From NCBI GenBank assembly GCA_016709575.1, contig JADJMM010000019.1:1-64000 (forward strand): DNA of 64,000 nt, given 5' to 3'. This DNA is from Sphingobacteriaceae bacterium (lineage in GTDB: Bacteria > Bacteroidota > Bacteroidia > B-17B0 > Aurantibacillaceae). Positions 27,397-37,065 of this stretch are shown one piece after another; position 1 is the stretch's first letter, and the number at the start of each line of letters is the position of its first letter. Both the position numbers and the translations under genes were made by a program. The notes beneath the pieces are model-generated. The model worked only from the letters and a program-made list of their open reading frames with translations, had not been told where the DNA came from and made no database searches.

Positions 27397-27818
27397 AGTT
27401 CTTACAGCGTTTAAAATTCTACGGTATTGGTTTTGGAATGGGTTGCCTTATTGTTTACGCCATGGTAGGAAACAGAAGTTGCGTAAGCACCAACGAAATG
27501 AAAATGCAGGAATTAGTTTTCCAGCCATTTGAGTTTAGTGAGAAAGCACAATGTAAATTGAAATGTTTAGTTTACAACGAACAACTCCTTAAAATTGAAA
27601 TGCGCAACTTTGAAGTGAATTATGATTTAACTCAAGTTCATGCAGACCCTTGCGGAACTTATTTTATCCAACCAAAAAAGGAATTCACAACTAAATACAA
27701 ATTCGATTTTGTGATTAATGATTGTGATTCTGTATCTAAGATTTTAGATATAAATATTCAAGATCCGAACTTGAAGTGTGATTGTAAATACACTGAGCGG
27801 AGTCGAAGTGACCGTTAA
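27393..27818 (+). CDS. Single-pass membrane protein of unknown function
   Basis: 141 residues with one N-terminal membrane helix (YGIGFGMGCLIVYAMVG) and a Cys-rich soluble part (CKLKCLVYN, HADPCGTYF, INDCDSVSK, LKCDCKY). Bacteroidota genomes carry similar short proteins beside DinB or housekeeping genes. The last residues TERSRSDR come from a 20-bp dispersed repeat at 27791-27810, so the native C-terminus probably ended shortly before it. It is coupled to the preceding gene by an ATGA overlap and ends 4 bp inside the convergent phnA gene. Confidence 0.6.
   Translation: MKFLQRLKFYGIGFGMGCLIVYAMVGNRSCVSTNEMKMQELVFQPFEFSEKAQCKLKCLVYNEQLLKIEMRNFEVNYDLTQVHADPCGTYFIQPKKEFTTKYKFDFVINDCDSVSKILDINIQDPNLKCDCKYTERSRSDR
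27791..27810. repeat. Dispersed palindromic repeat CACTGAGCGGAGTCGAAGTG
   Basis: An imperfect palindrome with ends CACT/AGTG. From general knowledge this sequence type recurs in many Bacteroidota intergenic regions; here it lies at the 3' end of a coding frame and extends it. Confidence 0.6.
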
Positions 27819-28162
27819 GCCTTCCTTACAAATTCAGATTTCAATCCCATTGCACCGAACTCATCCACTTTCGCACTGATGTTATGATCGCCATCAACAA
27901 GTTTAATGTTTTTAACCTTAGTGCCGGCCTTTACAGATTTAGAAGAACCTTTAACAGGTAAATCTTTAATTATAATTACAGTATCGCCTTCAGTTAAAAC
28001 GTTGCCGTTAGAATCTTTCACAACCGAGGCGTCTACTACTTCTTCAACAACTTCTTTTCCCGGAATCCATTCATGAAAACATTCAGGGCAAACAATTGTA
28101 GCACCACTTTGATAAGTGTATTCGCATTTACATTTCGGGCAAGGAGGAAGTTCAGCTGACAT
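27815..28162 (-). CDS. yjdM: PhnA/YjdM-type zinc-ribbon protein
   Basis: 115 residues: a zinc ribbon CPKCKCEYTYQSGATIVCPEC with two Cys-x2-Cys knuckles, then the PhnA domain with DSNGNVLTEGDTVIIIKDLP VKGSSKSVKAGTKVKNIKL and DGDHNISAKVDEFGAMGLKS, all of which match the alkylphosphonate-operon PhnA (YjdM) family. Despite the operon name it has no proven phosphonate reaction. The protein is soluble and cytoplasmic. Promoter element CAAAGGTA (TACCTTTG on this strand) lies 17 nt upstream. Confidence 0.9.
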   Translation of the reverse strand: MSAELPPCPKCKCEYTYQSGATIVCPECFHEWIPGKEVVEEVVDASVVKDSNGNVLTEGDTVIIIKDLPVKGSSKSVKAGTKVKNIKLVDGDHNISAKVDEFGAMGLKSEFVRKA

Positions 28163-28178
28163 AGTAATTTATTTTAAT

Positions 28179-28186
28179 CAAAGGTA
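28179..28186 (-). promoter_or_regulatory. -7 element TACCTTTG for the phnA gene
   Basis: An exact TAnnTTTG match on the minus strand, 17 nt upstream of the ATG at 28162. No clear TTTG at the usual distance. Confidence 0.4.
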
Positions 28187-28227
28187 GGATAATTTTTGAG
28201 GTTTGGAATTGATATTTGTCACGGATT

Positions 28228-28440
<213 letters not shown>

Positions 28441-28446
28441 GAAACA

Positions 28447-28476
28447 AAAAAGCCTCACTGAAAAGTGAGGCTTTAA
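28447..28476 (-). terminator. Rho-independent terminator of the lipoprotein gene
   Basis: AAAGCCTCAC pairs with GTGAGGCTTT around a TGAAAA loop (28449-28474); on the minus strand it is followed by a T-run and lies just after the stop of the gene ending at 28492. Confidence 0.82.
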
Positions 28477-28491
28477 TTTCTTTTAGGAGGA

Positions 28492-29355
28492 TTACCCTGT
28501 AATTTTATTTCTTAAAGCGTAAATTTTAGCGCTGATAGATTTGAATTTTGTGTCATCAATATCTTTCGCGTCTTTAATCTCGTTAATTTCTGCATGAATT
28601 TTTTTGAATTCGTCATTTAAAGCAACTGCTTCTTTTTTGTCTTTATAATCTTCTAACAAATCAATTAAGTTCTTTAAATAAAAACGTTGATCCCAAACTG
28701 CTTTGTGTGCTTTTGTTTTCGCTTCAGCGTTTGTTGTGTTCTCACCAATTTTGCAAGTTAAATATAAGCCTTCAATCCAAGTTCCAGCAAAAACAGATGA
28801 TGCTGTGTAAACACGTTCGTTAGTTCTTAAATAAGAATCACTCTTTACAAAAATATCACTTAAAATATTTAGTAATGAATCCTTGTTGCTTAAGTTGCTT
28901 TCAGCACGTTTACCTACCATGCGGTCAACAGCACCTTTTAAACCTAAGTTGTCAGATTGAACTAAAACAGTTTTCATGTATTTCATTACATCTTGTCCTT
29001 GGTTATTTACCATAGCATAAGCCATGTCAATATTGTAAATACCTAAGGTAACCGACTTAGTAAATTCGTCTTTATAGTTATTTGATTTTTTAGGATCGTT
29101 TAAAAGTGAATTATCATAATCAACACCCCAGCTTGAGATATCATTAATCATATTCACCGGCGAAGGAATATTAGCGATAGCGAAATCGAATTTAAATTTA
29201 ACTTCCTCGTTAACGGTTACGGGTGTTGTGTCTTCAGGTACAGTATAAGCTGTAGTATCAGCATGTTCACCTGCATCTTCAGTTTCTTTATTGCCACCGC
29301 AAGAAAATAATAACACTCCTAATGTTAAGGGTAGTACAAGGCCTAATTTTTTCAT
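28492..29355 (-). CDS. Lipoprotein of unknown function, helical
   Basis: 287 residues with a signal peptide and lipobox (MKKLGLVLPLTLGVLLFSCG, Cys19), an acidic Thr/Glu linker, and a largely helical mature part: VNMINDISSWGVDYDNSLL, KSVTLGIYNIDMAYAMVNN, KIGENTTNAEAKTKAHKAVW, ending with two charged helices. It resembles widespread Bacteroidota lipoproteins of no known role. A TATATTTG promoter element lies 30 nt upstream and a terminator follows, so it is a single-gene transcript. Confidence 0.75.
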   Translation of the reverse strand: MKKLGLVLPLTLGVLLFSCGGNKETEDAGEHADTTAYTVPEDTTPVTVNEEVKFKFDFAIANIPSPVNMINDISSWGVDYDNSLLNDPKKSNNYKDEFTKSVTLGIYNIDMAYAMVNNQGQDVMKYMKTVLVQSDNLGLKGAVDRMVGKRAESNLSNKDSLLNILSDIFVKSDSYLRTNERVYTASSVFAGTWIEGLYLTCKIGENTTNAEAKTKAHKAVWDQRFYLKNLIDLLEDYKDKKEAVALNDEFKKIHAEINEIKDAKDIDDTKFKSISAKIYALRNKITG

Positions 29356-29384
29356 TTTGATTGATTTTTTTGTAAAAACTTGAA

Positions 29385-29392
29385 CAAATATA
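29385..29392 (-). promoter_or_regulatory. -7 element TATATTTG for the lipoprotein gene
   Basis: Exact TAnnTTTG match on the minus strand, 30 nt upstream of the ATG at 29355. It lies back to back with the tadA element. Confidence 0.45.
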
Positions 29393-29416
29393 ATATTTTA
29401 GATGAAACTGCCTTCG

Positions 29417-29424
29417 TATCTTTA
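29417..29424 (+). promoter_or_regulatory. -7-like element TATCTTTA before tadA
   Basis: Seven of eight positions match TAnnTTTG; it ends 9 nt before the ATG at 29434, implying a very short leader. Confidence 0.3.
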
Positions 29425-29433
29425 TACTAAATT

Positions 29434-29874
29434 ATGTACGACGATAATTATTTTATGAACGAGGCATTAAAAGAGGCGCAAAAGGCCTTTGATGGTGATG
29501 AAGTTCCCGTTGGCGCTGTAATTGTTGCTAATAATAAGATTATTGGGCGTGGACATAACTTGACTGAGCGTTTAACTGATGTAACAGCCCATGCCGAAAT
29601 GCAGGCCATTACTGCTGCTGCCAATGCTTTGGGAGGGAAATACCTTCATGAATGTACATTATATGTTACGCTTGAGCCTTGCCCTATGTGCGCCGGCGCT
29701 CTTAATTGGGCACAGATTACCAAAGTGGTTTATGGTGCTTCTGATGCAAAAAGGGGATTTACTACAATTAGTAATGCAATGCTGCATCCTAAAACTACTG
29801 TGGTCAATGGAATTCAAGAGCAAGCCTGCTCAGAAATCATAAAAAAATTCTTTACTTCTAAAAGAGGTAAATAA
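29434..29874 (+). CDS. tadA: tRNA-specific adenosine deaminase
   Basis: 146 residues of the cytidine/deoxycytidylate deaminase fold. The zinc site is VTAHAEMQAI (His53, Glu55) and LEPCPMCAGAL (Cys83, Cys86); DEVPVGAVIV and KVVYGASDAKRGFTTI complete the TadA signature. It converts adenosine-34 to inosine in the tRNA-Arg anticodon. Frame intact; single gene. Confidence 0.95.
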   Translation: MYDDNYFMNEALKEAQKAFDGDEVPVGAVIVANNKIIGRGHNLTERLTDVTAHAEMQAITAAANALGGKYLHECTLYVTLEPCPMCAGALNWAQITKVVYGASDAKRGFTTISNAMLHPKTTVVNGIQEQACSEIIKKFFTSKRGK

Positions 29875-30037
29875 TTGATATTCAATATGTTATTTCCGTA
29901 AGGAAAAATCTGTATTTTTTGTCTAGTCGTTTATTGCATCAAATCAATCCTTACTTAGGTTTCTTGTTTTCTAATCTACTTTATTTGTAACTTAACTGCT
30001 ATTGAAGTTTCATTTTTTGTATTTAATATTTTGATAT

Positions 30038-31327
30038 ATGAGAAAAAATCTACTCTCCATAATTTTTTTAAGTCTTCTTTCATTAATTACGATTAATGTC
30101 AGTGCACAAACTTGTGTGATTCCGGTAATCATTCATGTTGTTCATGGTGGACAAGCAGTGGGTACTTATCCTAATTTGGCTCAAGGGCAATTAAATTCGC
30201 AGATTCAGGTATTGAATGATGATTATGCAGGAACAGGTTTTAATGTTTCTTTGTATCCAGGTAGTGCTTTTACAGCTTATGCGACTAATACAATTATTTC
30301 AGCCGCAAGTAAAGATGGTCTTGGAAGAATTAAAATTGCAAATACAAATATTTCTTTTTGCCTTGCATTATACGATTCACTTGGAAACACTTTAGCAGAA
30401 CCGGGTATTGACAAGATAAATTATAATGCGCTACCAACATATTCAGCTGGCACTAAAAATCCTGGGGCATACAGCACGAACATAACTACTTATCTTAATA
30501 ATTATCTTAAACCTAAAACTATCTGGAATCCCAATAAATATTTTAATATTTGGGTGACAGACGGAGGCGGTGGTCTTCTTGGTTACGCTACTTTTCCCGC
30601 AGGGAGTACTTTGCCCGGTATTCCAACTGGTCTTGGTACAGCAACTACCGACGGTGTTTGGGTATATGGAAAAAGCTTTGGAAGTTCTAATATTTTTCCG
30701 GGAGGTACTTACGCGATACCATATGATATGGGAAGAGTTTGTACTCACGAAACAGGACATTGGTTTGGGTTGACACATATTGCTGATTGTCCGGCAAGTT
30801 CCGATTGGTGTGATGATACACCTGGTGGTGGCTATACTATGCCGGCAGGTTGTTCGAAATCTTATCCTCTAGGAGTTGGAACATGCACAACTTATCCTTC
30901 TAATTCACCGGATGGAGAAATGTTCATGAATTTTATGGGCTATAGTGATGATTGTGATATGTACATGTTCACACAGGATCAAGCAAACCGTATGAATACG
31001 GCAAGAGCAAACAGTCCGTACAGAAAATCATTAGGTTTACATGGCTTGTGTCCAACATCATGTGTGCTTGGTGTGAATAAAAGTATAATTGAAAATAATT
31101 TTACTATTTATCCGAATCCTGCTTACGACCATTTTGTGATAAGGATTGGTACAAAACAAAATGTAAAAATTGAAGTGAGAGACGCAATTGGAAAAGTAAT
31201 TATTGAAAAGAGTAGTTCTGATTCTGAAACAGTAATGATAAATGCCTCAGCACTTAGTAAGGGAATTTATTTTGTGAATGTTACAGGAGAGAATTTTAAA
31301 GGTGTAAAGAAATTAATTATTGAGTAG
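30038..31327 (+). CDS. Secreted M43-type zinc metalloprotease with T9SS sorting domain
   Basis: 429 residues. A signal peptide (MRKNLLSIIFLSLLSLITIN, ends SAQ), a catalytic domain with the extended zinc motif HETGHWFGLTH (residues 237-247), a disulfide-rich DCPASSDWCDDTPGG loop, and the Met-turn MNFMGYSDDCDMYMFTQDQA, all as in the pappalysin (M43) family. The last 75 residues (FTIYPNPAYDHFVIRIG, then GIYFVNVTGENFKGVKKLII) are a type A sorting domain for the type IX secretion system, so the enzyme is exported and likely surface-bound or released. The 160-bp upstream gap contains no convincing promoter. Confidence 0.93.
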   Translation: MRKNLLSIIFLSLLSLITINVSAQTCVIPVIIHVVHGGQAVGTYPNLAQGQLNSQIQVLNDDYAGTGFNVSLYPGSAFTAYATNTIISAASKDGLGRIKIANTNISFCLALYDSLGNTLAEPGIDKINYNALPTYSAGTKNPGAYSTNITTYLNNYLKPKTIWNPNKYFNIWVTDGGGGLLGYATFPAGSTLPGIPTGLGTATTDGVWVYGKSFGSSNIFPGGTYAIPYDMGRVCTHETGHWFGLTHIADCPASSDWCDDTPGGGYTMPAGCSKSYPLGVGTCTTYPSNSPDGEMFMNFMGYSDDCDMYMFTQDQANRMNTARANSPYRKSLGLHGLCPTSCVLGVNKSIIENNFTIYPNPAYDHFVIRIGTKQNVKIEVRDAIGKVIIEKSSSDSETVMINASALSKGIYFVNVTGENFKGVKKLIIE

Positions 31328-32462
31328 TTTCTTAACTGTTTCTTTAAAACTTTCTGACCATTTACTCCAATTTAAATGCTTATCATATTCTTCGCGGGTA
31401 GTTTTACAAAGCAATTCATAAGCTCCTTTTTCGGAGAGAATATCGCTGATTTTTTGAGCGTAGGCTTTTCCCGTATCGTTGTAGTCAATTAAGAAACCAT
31501 TTTTTCCTTCGCTTATATGTCCAGCCACACCACCGGTATTGGCTGATAATATTGGCAATGCATAGGCACTGGCTTCACAATATACAATTGGTGTGCAATC
31601 AAATCGGGTAGGGAGGATGAAAAAGGTGTGTGATAAAAAAAGTTCTTCTAATTTTTTCCGGCCTTCTTCTGTGTTTTTATTAATGAAGGGAATGATGGTT
31701 AATCTTTCATTCTTGATTTCTTCAGGAGGGGTACAGCCACAAACCGTTAGTTTAGCATCAAATCCCATCTTCACCAATTCATTCATAGCGTTTAAAGCAA
31801 TATCGGCACCTTTGTTCTCCCAATAAGTTCCAACTAACAATAAATTACATGCTTGTGGCTTGCGATTTGCAAAAACATATTCTGCCGAAGGCAACACATC
31901 CATATTAGCACCAAATGGTATAACGAGTGTTTTTTCTTTTGGTAATTTGTATTCTTTAATAGCGATATCAGCGGCCCATTTTGAGGAGAAAACAATCAAC
32001 TCACAATTGTGCATGGCCACTTTATCTGTATTAATACTTTGTTGTTCCGAAAACTTCCAGAGTTTTTTAAAAATGTTATGATAATTGATAGTGCCCGCAA
32101 TAGTTCTGTCTAATACCAAAACTTTGGGAGTCTTCGTTTTTAAATACCCAATATAAGCTACACCTGCAGGAGAAATAATTAAATCATAATTTTTCCCTTC
32201 CAGTTTTTTTGAAAATAATCTCGCGCAAGCTTTTGCATACATGGTGGAATGACGATAATCAAATCGTTTGCCAACTAAAAGCGAAAAGGCATGAATGATT
32301 TTGCAAATAAAAACAGTGAACTTTGGTTCAGCAGGACCCAATAAATCAATTTGAGAAAAAATGCGGTTGCAGACCTTTCCAAATGTAATGGTCGGTGCCA
32401 CTCCACGAATGTTTATTGTGTGGATCGGTAACCGTTATGTATGCAACTTTTTTCTGAAGCAT
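31313..32462 (-). CDS. GT4-family glycosyltransferase (one frameshift)
   Basis: The true start is ATG 32462, reading MLQKKVAYITVTDPHNKHSW SGTDHYIWKGLQPHF before an extra T near 32375 shifts into the long frame that contains the rest (SQIDLLGPAEPKFTVFICK...). The GT-B fold shows in VIPFGANMD, LLLVGTYWENKGADIALNAM and the donor-site SHTFFILPTRFDCTPIVYCE, ASAYALPILSANTGGV. About 385 residues. Probably acts on cell-surface or glycan assembly. Its ATG overlaps the stop of gap (TAATG), so the two are cotranslated. The 3' end overlaps the convergent metalloprotease by 15 bp. Confidence 0.85.
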
Positions 32463-33460
32463 TACTTTAATGATTCCATTTTGTTAATTAAATCTACCAA
32501 ACGCGAGCTATAGCCCCATTCGTTATCGTACCAACCAATAATTTTCACCAAATTACCTACAATACTTGTAAATTCAGAATCAAAAACAACACTGTAAGGA
32601 TTGCCGATTACATCTACTGAAACAATTGGGTCTTCTGTGTATTGTAAAATATTTTTCAAATGTGTTTCAGAAGCTAATTTATAAGCATCATTAATTTCTT
32701 TTACGGTTGGAATTTTTGTAAGTACACAAGTAATATCTGTTAACGAACCATCAGGAACAGGAACGCGCATTCCGCAACCACCAATTTTCCCTGCTAATTC
32801 TGGAAATATTTTTGTAATTGCTTTTGCAGCACCTGTTGTTGTGGGAATAATACTCATAGCCGCTGCACGTGAGCGACGTAAATCTTTATGTGGCGCATCG
32901 TGTAAACGTTGGTCGCCGGTGTAAGAGTGAACAGTACTGATGTATGCTTCTTCAATATTAAATTGTTCTAACACTTTTAACATCGGTGCCGCACAATTGG
33001 TAGTACAAGATGCATTGGAAACAATTATGTCAGATTTATTTAAAATGGCGTCGTTACAACCTAATACAATAGTTTTTGTTTCATCAGTAGCAGGGGCAGA
33101 GATGATTACTTTTTTAGCACCAGCTTTGATATGTTTGTTAGCCGCTTCAGTCGTTAAAAAATGTCCGGTTGACTCAATAACATAATCCACATTTAATTCT
33201 TTCCAAGGTAGGGTAGAAGGATCTTTTTCTGCAACCACTCTTATTTTTTTACCATCCACAATTAAATGATGTTCGTCGTGACTCACTTCACCTTTAAATG
33301 CACGGTGTACCGAATCGTACTTTAATAAATGCGCTAGTGTTTTTGTGTCTGTTAAATCGTTAATAGCTACAATTTCAAAATTAGATTGCGTGTGTGCTAT
33401 TCTAAAAAAACAGCGACCAATTCGCCCAAAGCCATTTATGGCAATTTTAATTTTACTCAT
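32462..33460 (-). CDS. gap: Glyceraldehyde-3-phosphate dehydrogenase
   Basis: 332 residues. NAD-binding INGFGRIGRCFFR, catalytic Cys152 in SNASCTTNCAAP, IISAPATDETK, HSYTGDQRLHDAPHKDLRRS and WYDNEWGYSSRLVDL are all canonical. It oxidises glyceraldehyde-3-phosphate to 1,3-bisphosphoglycerate in glycolysis (reverse in gluconeogenesis). Asp36 in INDLTD suggests NAD preference. Frame intact. It is sandwiched between a WG-repeat-like gene and a glycosyltransferase gene on one strand; the link is by position only. Confidence 0.95.
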   Translation of the reverse strand: MSKIKIAINGFGRIGRCFFRIAHTQSNFEIVAINDLTDTKTLAHLLKYDSVHRAFKGEVSHDEHHLIVDGKKIRVVAEKDPSTLPWKELNVDYVIESTGHFLTTEAANKHIKAGAKKVIISAPATDETKTIVLGCNDAILNKSDIIVSNASCTTNCAAPMLKVLEQFNIEEAYISTVHSYTGDQRLHDAPHKDLRRSRAAAMSIIPTTTGAAKAITKIFPELAGKIGGCGMRVPVPDGSLTDITCVLTKIPTVKEINDAYKLASETHLKNILQYTEDPIVSVDVIGNPYSVVFDSEFTSIVGNLVKIIGWYDNEWGYSSRLVDLINKMESLK

Positions 33461-33490
33461 CGAGTTTCAGGTATTTAATTATTTTTTTAT

Positions 33491-34368
33491 CTAAAGGTGT
33501 GCGTTTATCGTTTTTAAATCATAAAGAAACCAATCATTGTCTAACAAAGCTACGGTATCGTTTTTTAAATAGTAAATATATTCTGCTTTAACATGCTTTT
33601 CTTTCTTTTCTTTCAAATCAAAAATCACAAATTCATTTTCGGATTCAAATAAGCGGTATACAGCATAATTTTTTCCGGCACATTGTATATGTTTGGTGCT
33701 TGTATGGGTTTTCTCACCTTTGTAATTATAGATATCATCATTCCCATTAAATTTACTACCGGCAGTGCAACAATAAATTACCGAATCATAAACATTAAAA
33801 CTAATTTTAGAGTAGGTAGGAGCTATAATTTGTTTCGCTGTCTCATCCATTAATCCCCATAAAGAACTAATTTCAAAAGTATAGAAGCCCGGTACTTTTG
33901 TGAAGTTAATATTGTCGTAGGTACTTGTAGAAATTTGAACTCCTTTTTTGGTGGTGAGTATTTTTTTACCGTTTATGGCCGCAACGAAAATCTGACTATT
34001 ATTTAAATACAAAGAACCTGTTTGTTTATTTACAGTCATCACACAACTCGAATCTAGAGCCATTGGCGCTTTAAAATATAGTTTCTGATTTTTAGTATTG
34101 ATGTAATTAAAGGCGTATTCGCGTCGCACTTGTTTGGTTAAGGAGTTGATGCTTCGTTTTGCAGCATCTTCATTTCCCACTAAACAAATCTGATTGGTTT
34201 GATCAAGCCAAAAACCGAATCGTATTGTGGTTCTATGACAACAGCTTCTCCCTTTTTAAAGCCCCATTTGTTTCCAACTTTAAATGCCGATAAAGTTTGT
34301 GCGTTTGAAAATAAGCAAGCAAAAGCAAAGACGGTTATCAAAATAAATGCTCTTAAATTTGCTTTCAC
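33491..34368 (-). CDS. Secreted WG-repeat-like protein (one frameshift)
   Basis: Signal peptide MKANLRAFILITVFAFACLF ending NAQ, then KVGNKWGFKKGEAVVIEPQY DSVFG, a WG repeat unit, and later FEISSLWGLMDETAKQIIAP TYSKI, a second unit. The two pieces are joined by restoring one base near 34200 (LDQTNQICLVGNEDAAKRSI). About 292 residues. WG repeats form beta-rich scaffolds; the family has no settled function. It precedes gap by 30 bp and a terminator lies upstream, so it probably starts the transcript. Confidence 0.72.
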
Positions 34369-34405
34369 GTTTAGCGAAATTGGTTGTATAAAGGTACGAA
34401 AAATA

Positions 34406-34433
34406 AAAGCCTCTCAAACAGAGAGGCTTTTTC
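34406..34433 (-). terminator. Rho-independent terminator after pruA
   Basis: The stem AAAAGCCTCTC/GAGAGGCTTTT around AAACA is followed on the minus strand by a T-run; it ends the pruA transcript. Confidence 0.82.
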
Positions 34434-34445
34434 ATAATTCTTTCA

Positions 34446-36073
34446 CTAATCCGCTTGTAAAAACGGGTATTTGTAATCCGTTGCGGGTACAAAAGTTTCT
34501 TTTATAGTACGTGGACTCACCCAACGTAGTAAATTCACTTTAGCACCTGCTTTGTCATTAGTTCCGCTTCCACGGGCACCGCCAAATGGTTGCTGACCAA
34601 CAACTGCACCAGTACATTTATCGTTAATGTAGAAGTTACCTGCGCTGTGTTGTAATTTTTGTTGCCACATCAATTGCATAACGGTCTTGTGCAATAATTG
34701 CTCCCGTTAAAGCGTAGTTTGATGTTTTGTCAACTAACTCTAAAGTTTCTTTAAATCTGTTCTCTTTGTAAACGTAAATCGTTAAAATGGGACCAAATAA
34801 TTCTTCGCACATAGTAACGTATTTAGGATTGCTTGCTTTAAAATGGTTGGTTGAATGAAATAACCTTTTGTTTTATCGCATTTGCCACCTGCAACAATTT
34901 CAACAGTTTTATCTTTTTTAGCAGCAGAAATATATTTTGATAATTTATCAAAACTCTTCTCGTCAATTACTGCGTTAATGAAATTAGTGAAATCTTCAGT
35001 TGGACCCATTTTCATGGATTTCAAATCAGCGATTAAATATTTTTTCACTTCTTCCCATAAATTACTTGGAATGTAAGCACGTGATGCCGCAGAACATTTT
35101 TGTCCTTGATATTCAAACGCGCCACGAGAAATTGCAGTTGCAACAATTTTAGCATCGGCTGATTTGTGGGCCATGATAAAATCTTTTCCACCTGTTTCTC
35201 CAACAATTTTCGGATACGATTTGTATTTATGAATGTTGTTACCAATAGTTTGCCAAATATTTTGGAATACTTCTGTACTTCCAGTAAAGTGAATACCTGC
35301 AAAATCACGGTGATTAAAAATAACATCAGCAGCATCAGGACCGCTTGGATAAATTAAGTTAATAACCCCATCCGGTACACCAGCTGCTTTGAAAATTTCC
35401 ATTAATACATTTGCGCTGTACACTTGTGTGTTACTTGGTTTCCAAACAACAACGTTACCCATCATTGCACAGCTCGTTGGTAAATTACCTGCAATAGCTG
35501 TAAGTTGAATGGTGTTAATGCATAAACAAATCCTTCAAGCGGACGCCATTCTAAACGATTCCAAACACCTGGTGATGAAATAGGTTGGTCGGCATAAATT
35601 TCTTGCATATAACTTACGTTGAAGCGTAAGAAGTCAATGATTTCGCAAGCACTATCAATTTCCGCTTGAAACGCATTTTTACTTTGTCCAAGCATGGTTG
35701 CCGCGTTTAATTTAGCGCGGTATGGTCCGGCAATTAAATCGGCAGCTTTTAAAAAGATAGCAGCGCGGTGTTCCCAAGCTAAATTAGCCCAATCTTCTTT
35801 TGCGGCTAATGCTGCAGTAATTGCTTGTTCAATATGTTTTTTATCACTCTTGTGGAAATATCCTAAAGTGTGTTTATGATCGTGAGGAGGCGCAAGACGG
35901 ATTTTGTTATTGCTGCGAACTTCTTTACTTCCGATGTACATTGGGATGTCAAGCTGCTTGCTACGTAACGTTTTTAGCATGGCTTGTAATTCTTTACGCT
36001 CCGGGCTTCCTGATGCGTATTGTTTAACCGGCTCATTAATTGGTACCGGTACTTTGTAAATTCCTTTTGGCAT
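34446..36073 (-). CDS. pruA: L-glutamate gamma-semialdehyde (1-pyrroline-5-carboxylate) dehydrogenase, three or more frameshifts
   Basis: Three open pieces align to one protein of about 542 residues. In order: MPKGIYKVPVPINEPVKQYA, EWRPLEGFVYALTPFN, WKPSNTQVYSANVLMEIFKA, HFTGSTEVFQNIW, the catalytic-Glu region KIVGETGGKDF, the catalytic Cys in YQGQKCSAASRAYI, GYFIQPTIL, and FYINDKCTGAVVGQQPFGGA RGSGTNDKAG. This is the pruA/RocA-type ALDH that oxidises glutamate semialdehyde to glutamate in proline degradation. Breaks lie near 35465, 34840 and 34700, each in or beside a homopolymer. No proline dehydrogenase is in the window. Confidence 0.88.
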
Positions 36074-36110
36074 AAATTTTAATTATGAATTATGATTTTA
36101 GAATTATGAA

Positions 36111-37004
36111 TTAATCTATCCCCAATAAAGAAAGGATTTTTTCAAGTTCTTTATCGTTTTTGAAAGTTAGAGTGATGCTTCCGGCATTACCATTACGTTT
36201 GTAAGAGAAAGATTTATCGAAAATTTTAGTTAATTTTTTCTGTACTTCTTTGTCTTCAATACTTAATGGTTTTTCAACGCGGGTAACTTTTGGTGTGAAT
36301 TTTAATTTTTCACCACGAGCTAAATCTTCAATTTGGCGAACTGATAAATCTTGCTCTAATGCTAAAGCGAAAATAGCTAACTGACGATCTTCGTTATCAA
36401 TATTGATTAAAGCTTTGGCGTGACCCATTGTTATTTCGCGGTCGCGGATGGCTTTTTGTATTGGAGCAGGTAATTTTAATAAACGTAAAAAATTAGTTAC
36501 AGTGCTGCGTTGTTTTCCAACTTTTTCACTTAATGCTTCTTGTGTTAAACTACATTCGTCGATTAAACGTTTGTAAGATAAAGCCACTTCAATTGGGTCT
36601 AAATCTTCACGCTGAATATTTTCTACCAATGCCATTTCTAACATGGCTTGATCATCAGCCACACGGATATAAGCAGGCACTTCAACCAAACCTGCCATTT
36701 GCGAGGCACGGAAACGACGTTCGCCTGAAATCAATTGGTATTTATCGTAACCTAATTTACGAAGTGTAATAGGTTGAATGATACCGTGAAGTTTAATTGA
36801 ATCAGAAAGTTCCTGTAAAGCTATCTCTTCAAAATTAGTTCTCGGCTGAAACGGGTTGGTTTCAATATTTTTTATTTTGATTGTTGAAACAGAACCAACA
36901 ATTGGAGTATTGTCTCCAACTTGCTTTGTAGTAATATCTGTTTTGGCATTTTCAAGTAATGCACTTAATCCTCTTCCTAATGCCGGTTTTTTTGTACTGC
37001 TCAT
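36111..37004 (-). CDS. parB: Chromosome partitioning protein ParB
   Basis: 297 residues. Begins ALGRGLSALLE, then IKIKNIETNPFQPRTNFEEI and LQELSDSIKLHGIIQPITLR, the CTP-binding box GERRFRASQMAGL, VENIQREDLDPIEVALSYKR, an HTH (SEKVGKQRSTVTNFLRLLKL) and a C-terminal dimer domain. It loads at parS sites and slides on DNA as a clamp, working with ParA in chromosome segregation. It follows parA by about 60 bp, the usual order parA-parB. Frame intact. Confidence 0.95.
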   Translation of the reverse strand: MSSTKKPALGRGLSALLENAKTDITTKQVGDNTPIVGSVSTIKIKNIETNPFQPRTNFEEIALQELSDSIKLHGIIQPITLRKLGYDKYQLISGERRFRASQMAGLVEVPAYIRVADDQAMLEMALVENIQREDLDPIEVALSYKRLIDECSLTQEALSEKVGKQRSTVTNFLRLLKLPAPIQKAIRDREITMGHAKALINIDNEDRQLAIFALALEQDLSVRQIEDLARGEKLKFTPKVTRVEKPLSIEDKEVQKKLTKIFDKSFSYKRNGNAGSITLTFKNDKELEKILSLLGID

Positions 37005-37047
37005 TTTTTTTAGTTCTTAATTCGTAAATCGTCCCTCGTCAATTGTA

Positions 37048-37065
37048 TCCCGATAGCTATCGGGA
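37048..37065. repeat. Perfect 18-bp palindrome after parA
   Basis: TCCCGATAGCTATCGGGA directly abuts the parA stop codon (37066-37068). From general knowledge the CCCGATAGCTATCGGG type recurs in Bacteroidota intergenic DNA. It does not resemble the usual parS consensus. Confidence 0.7.

Noticed and set aside
37048..37065. parS site
   Set aside because: The palindrome TCCCGATAGCTATCGGGA does not match the usual parS consensus and looks like a dispersed repeat.
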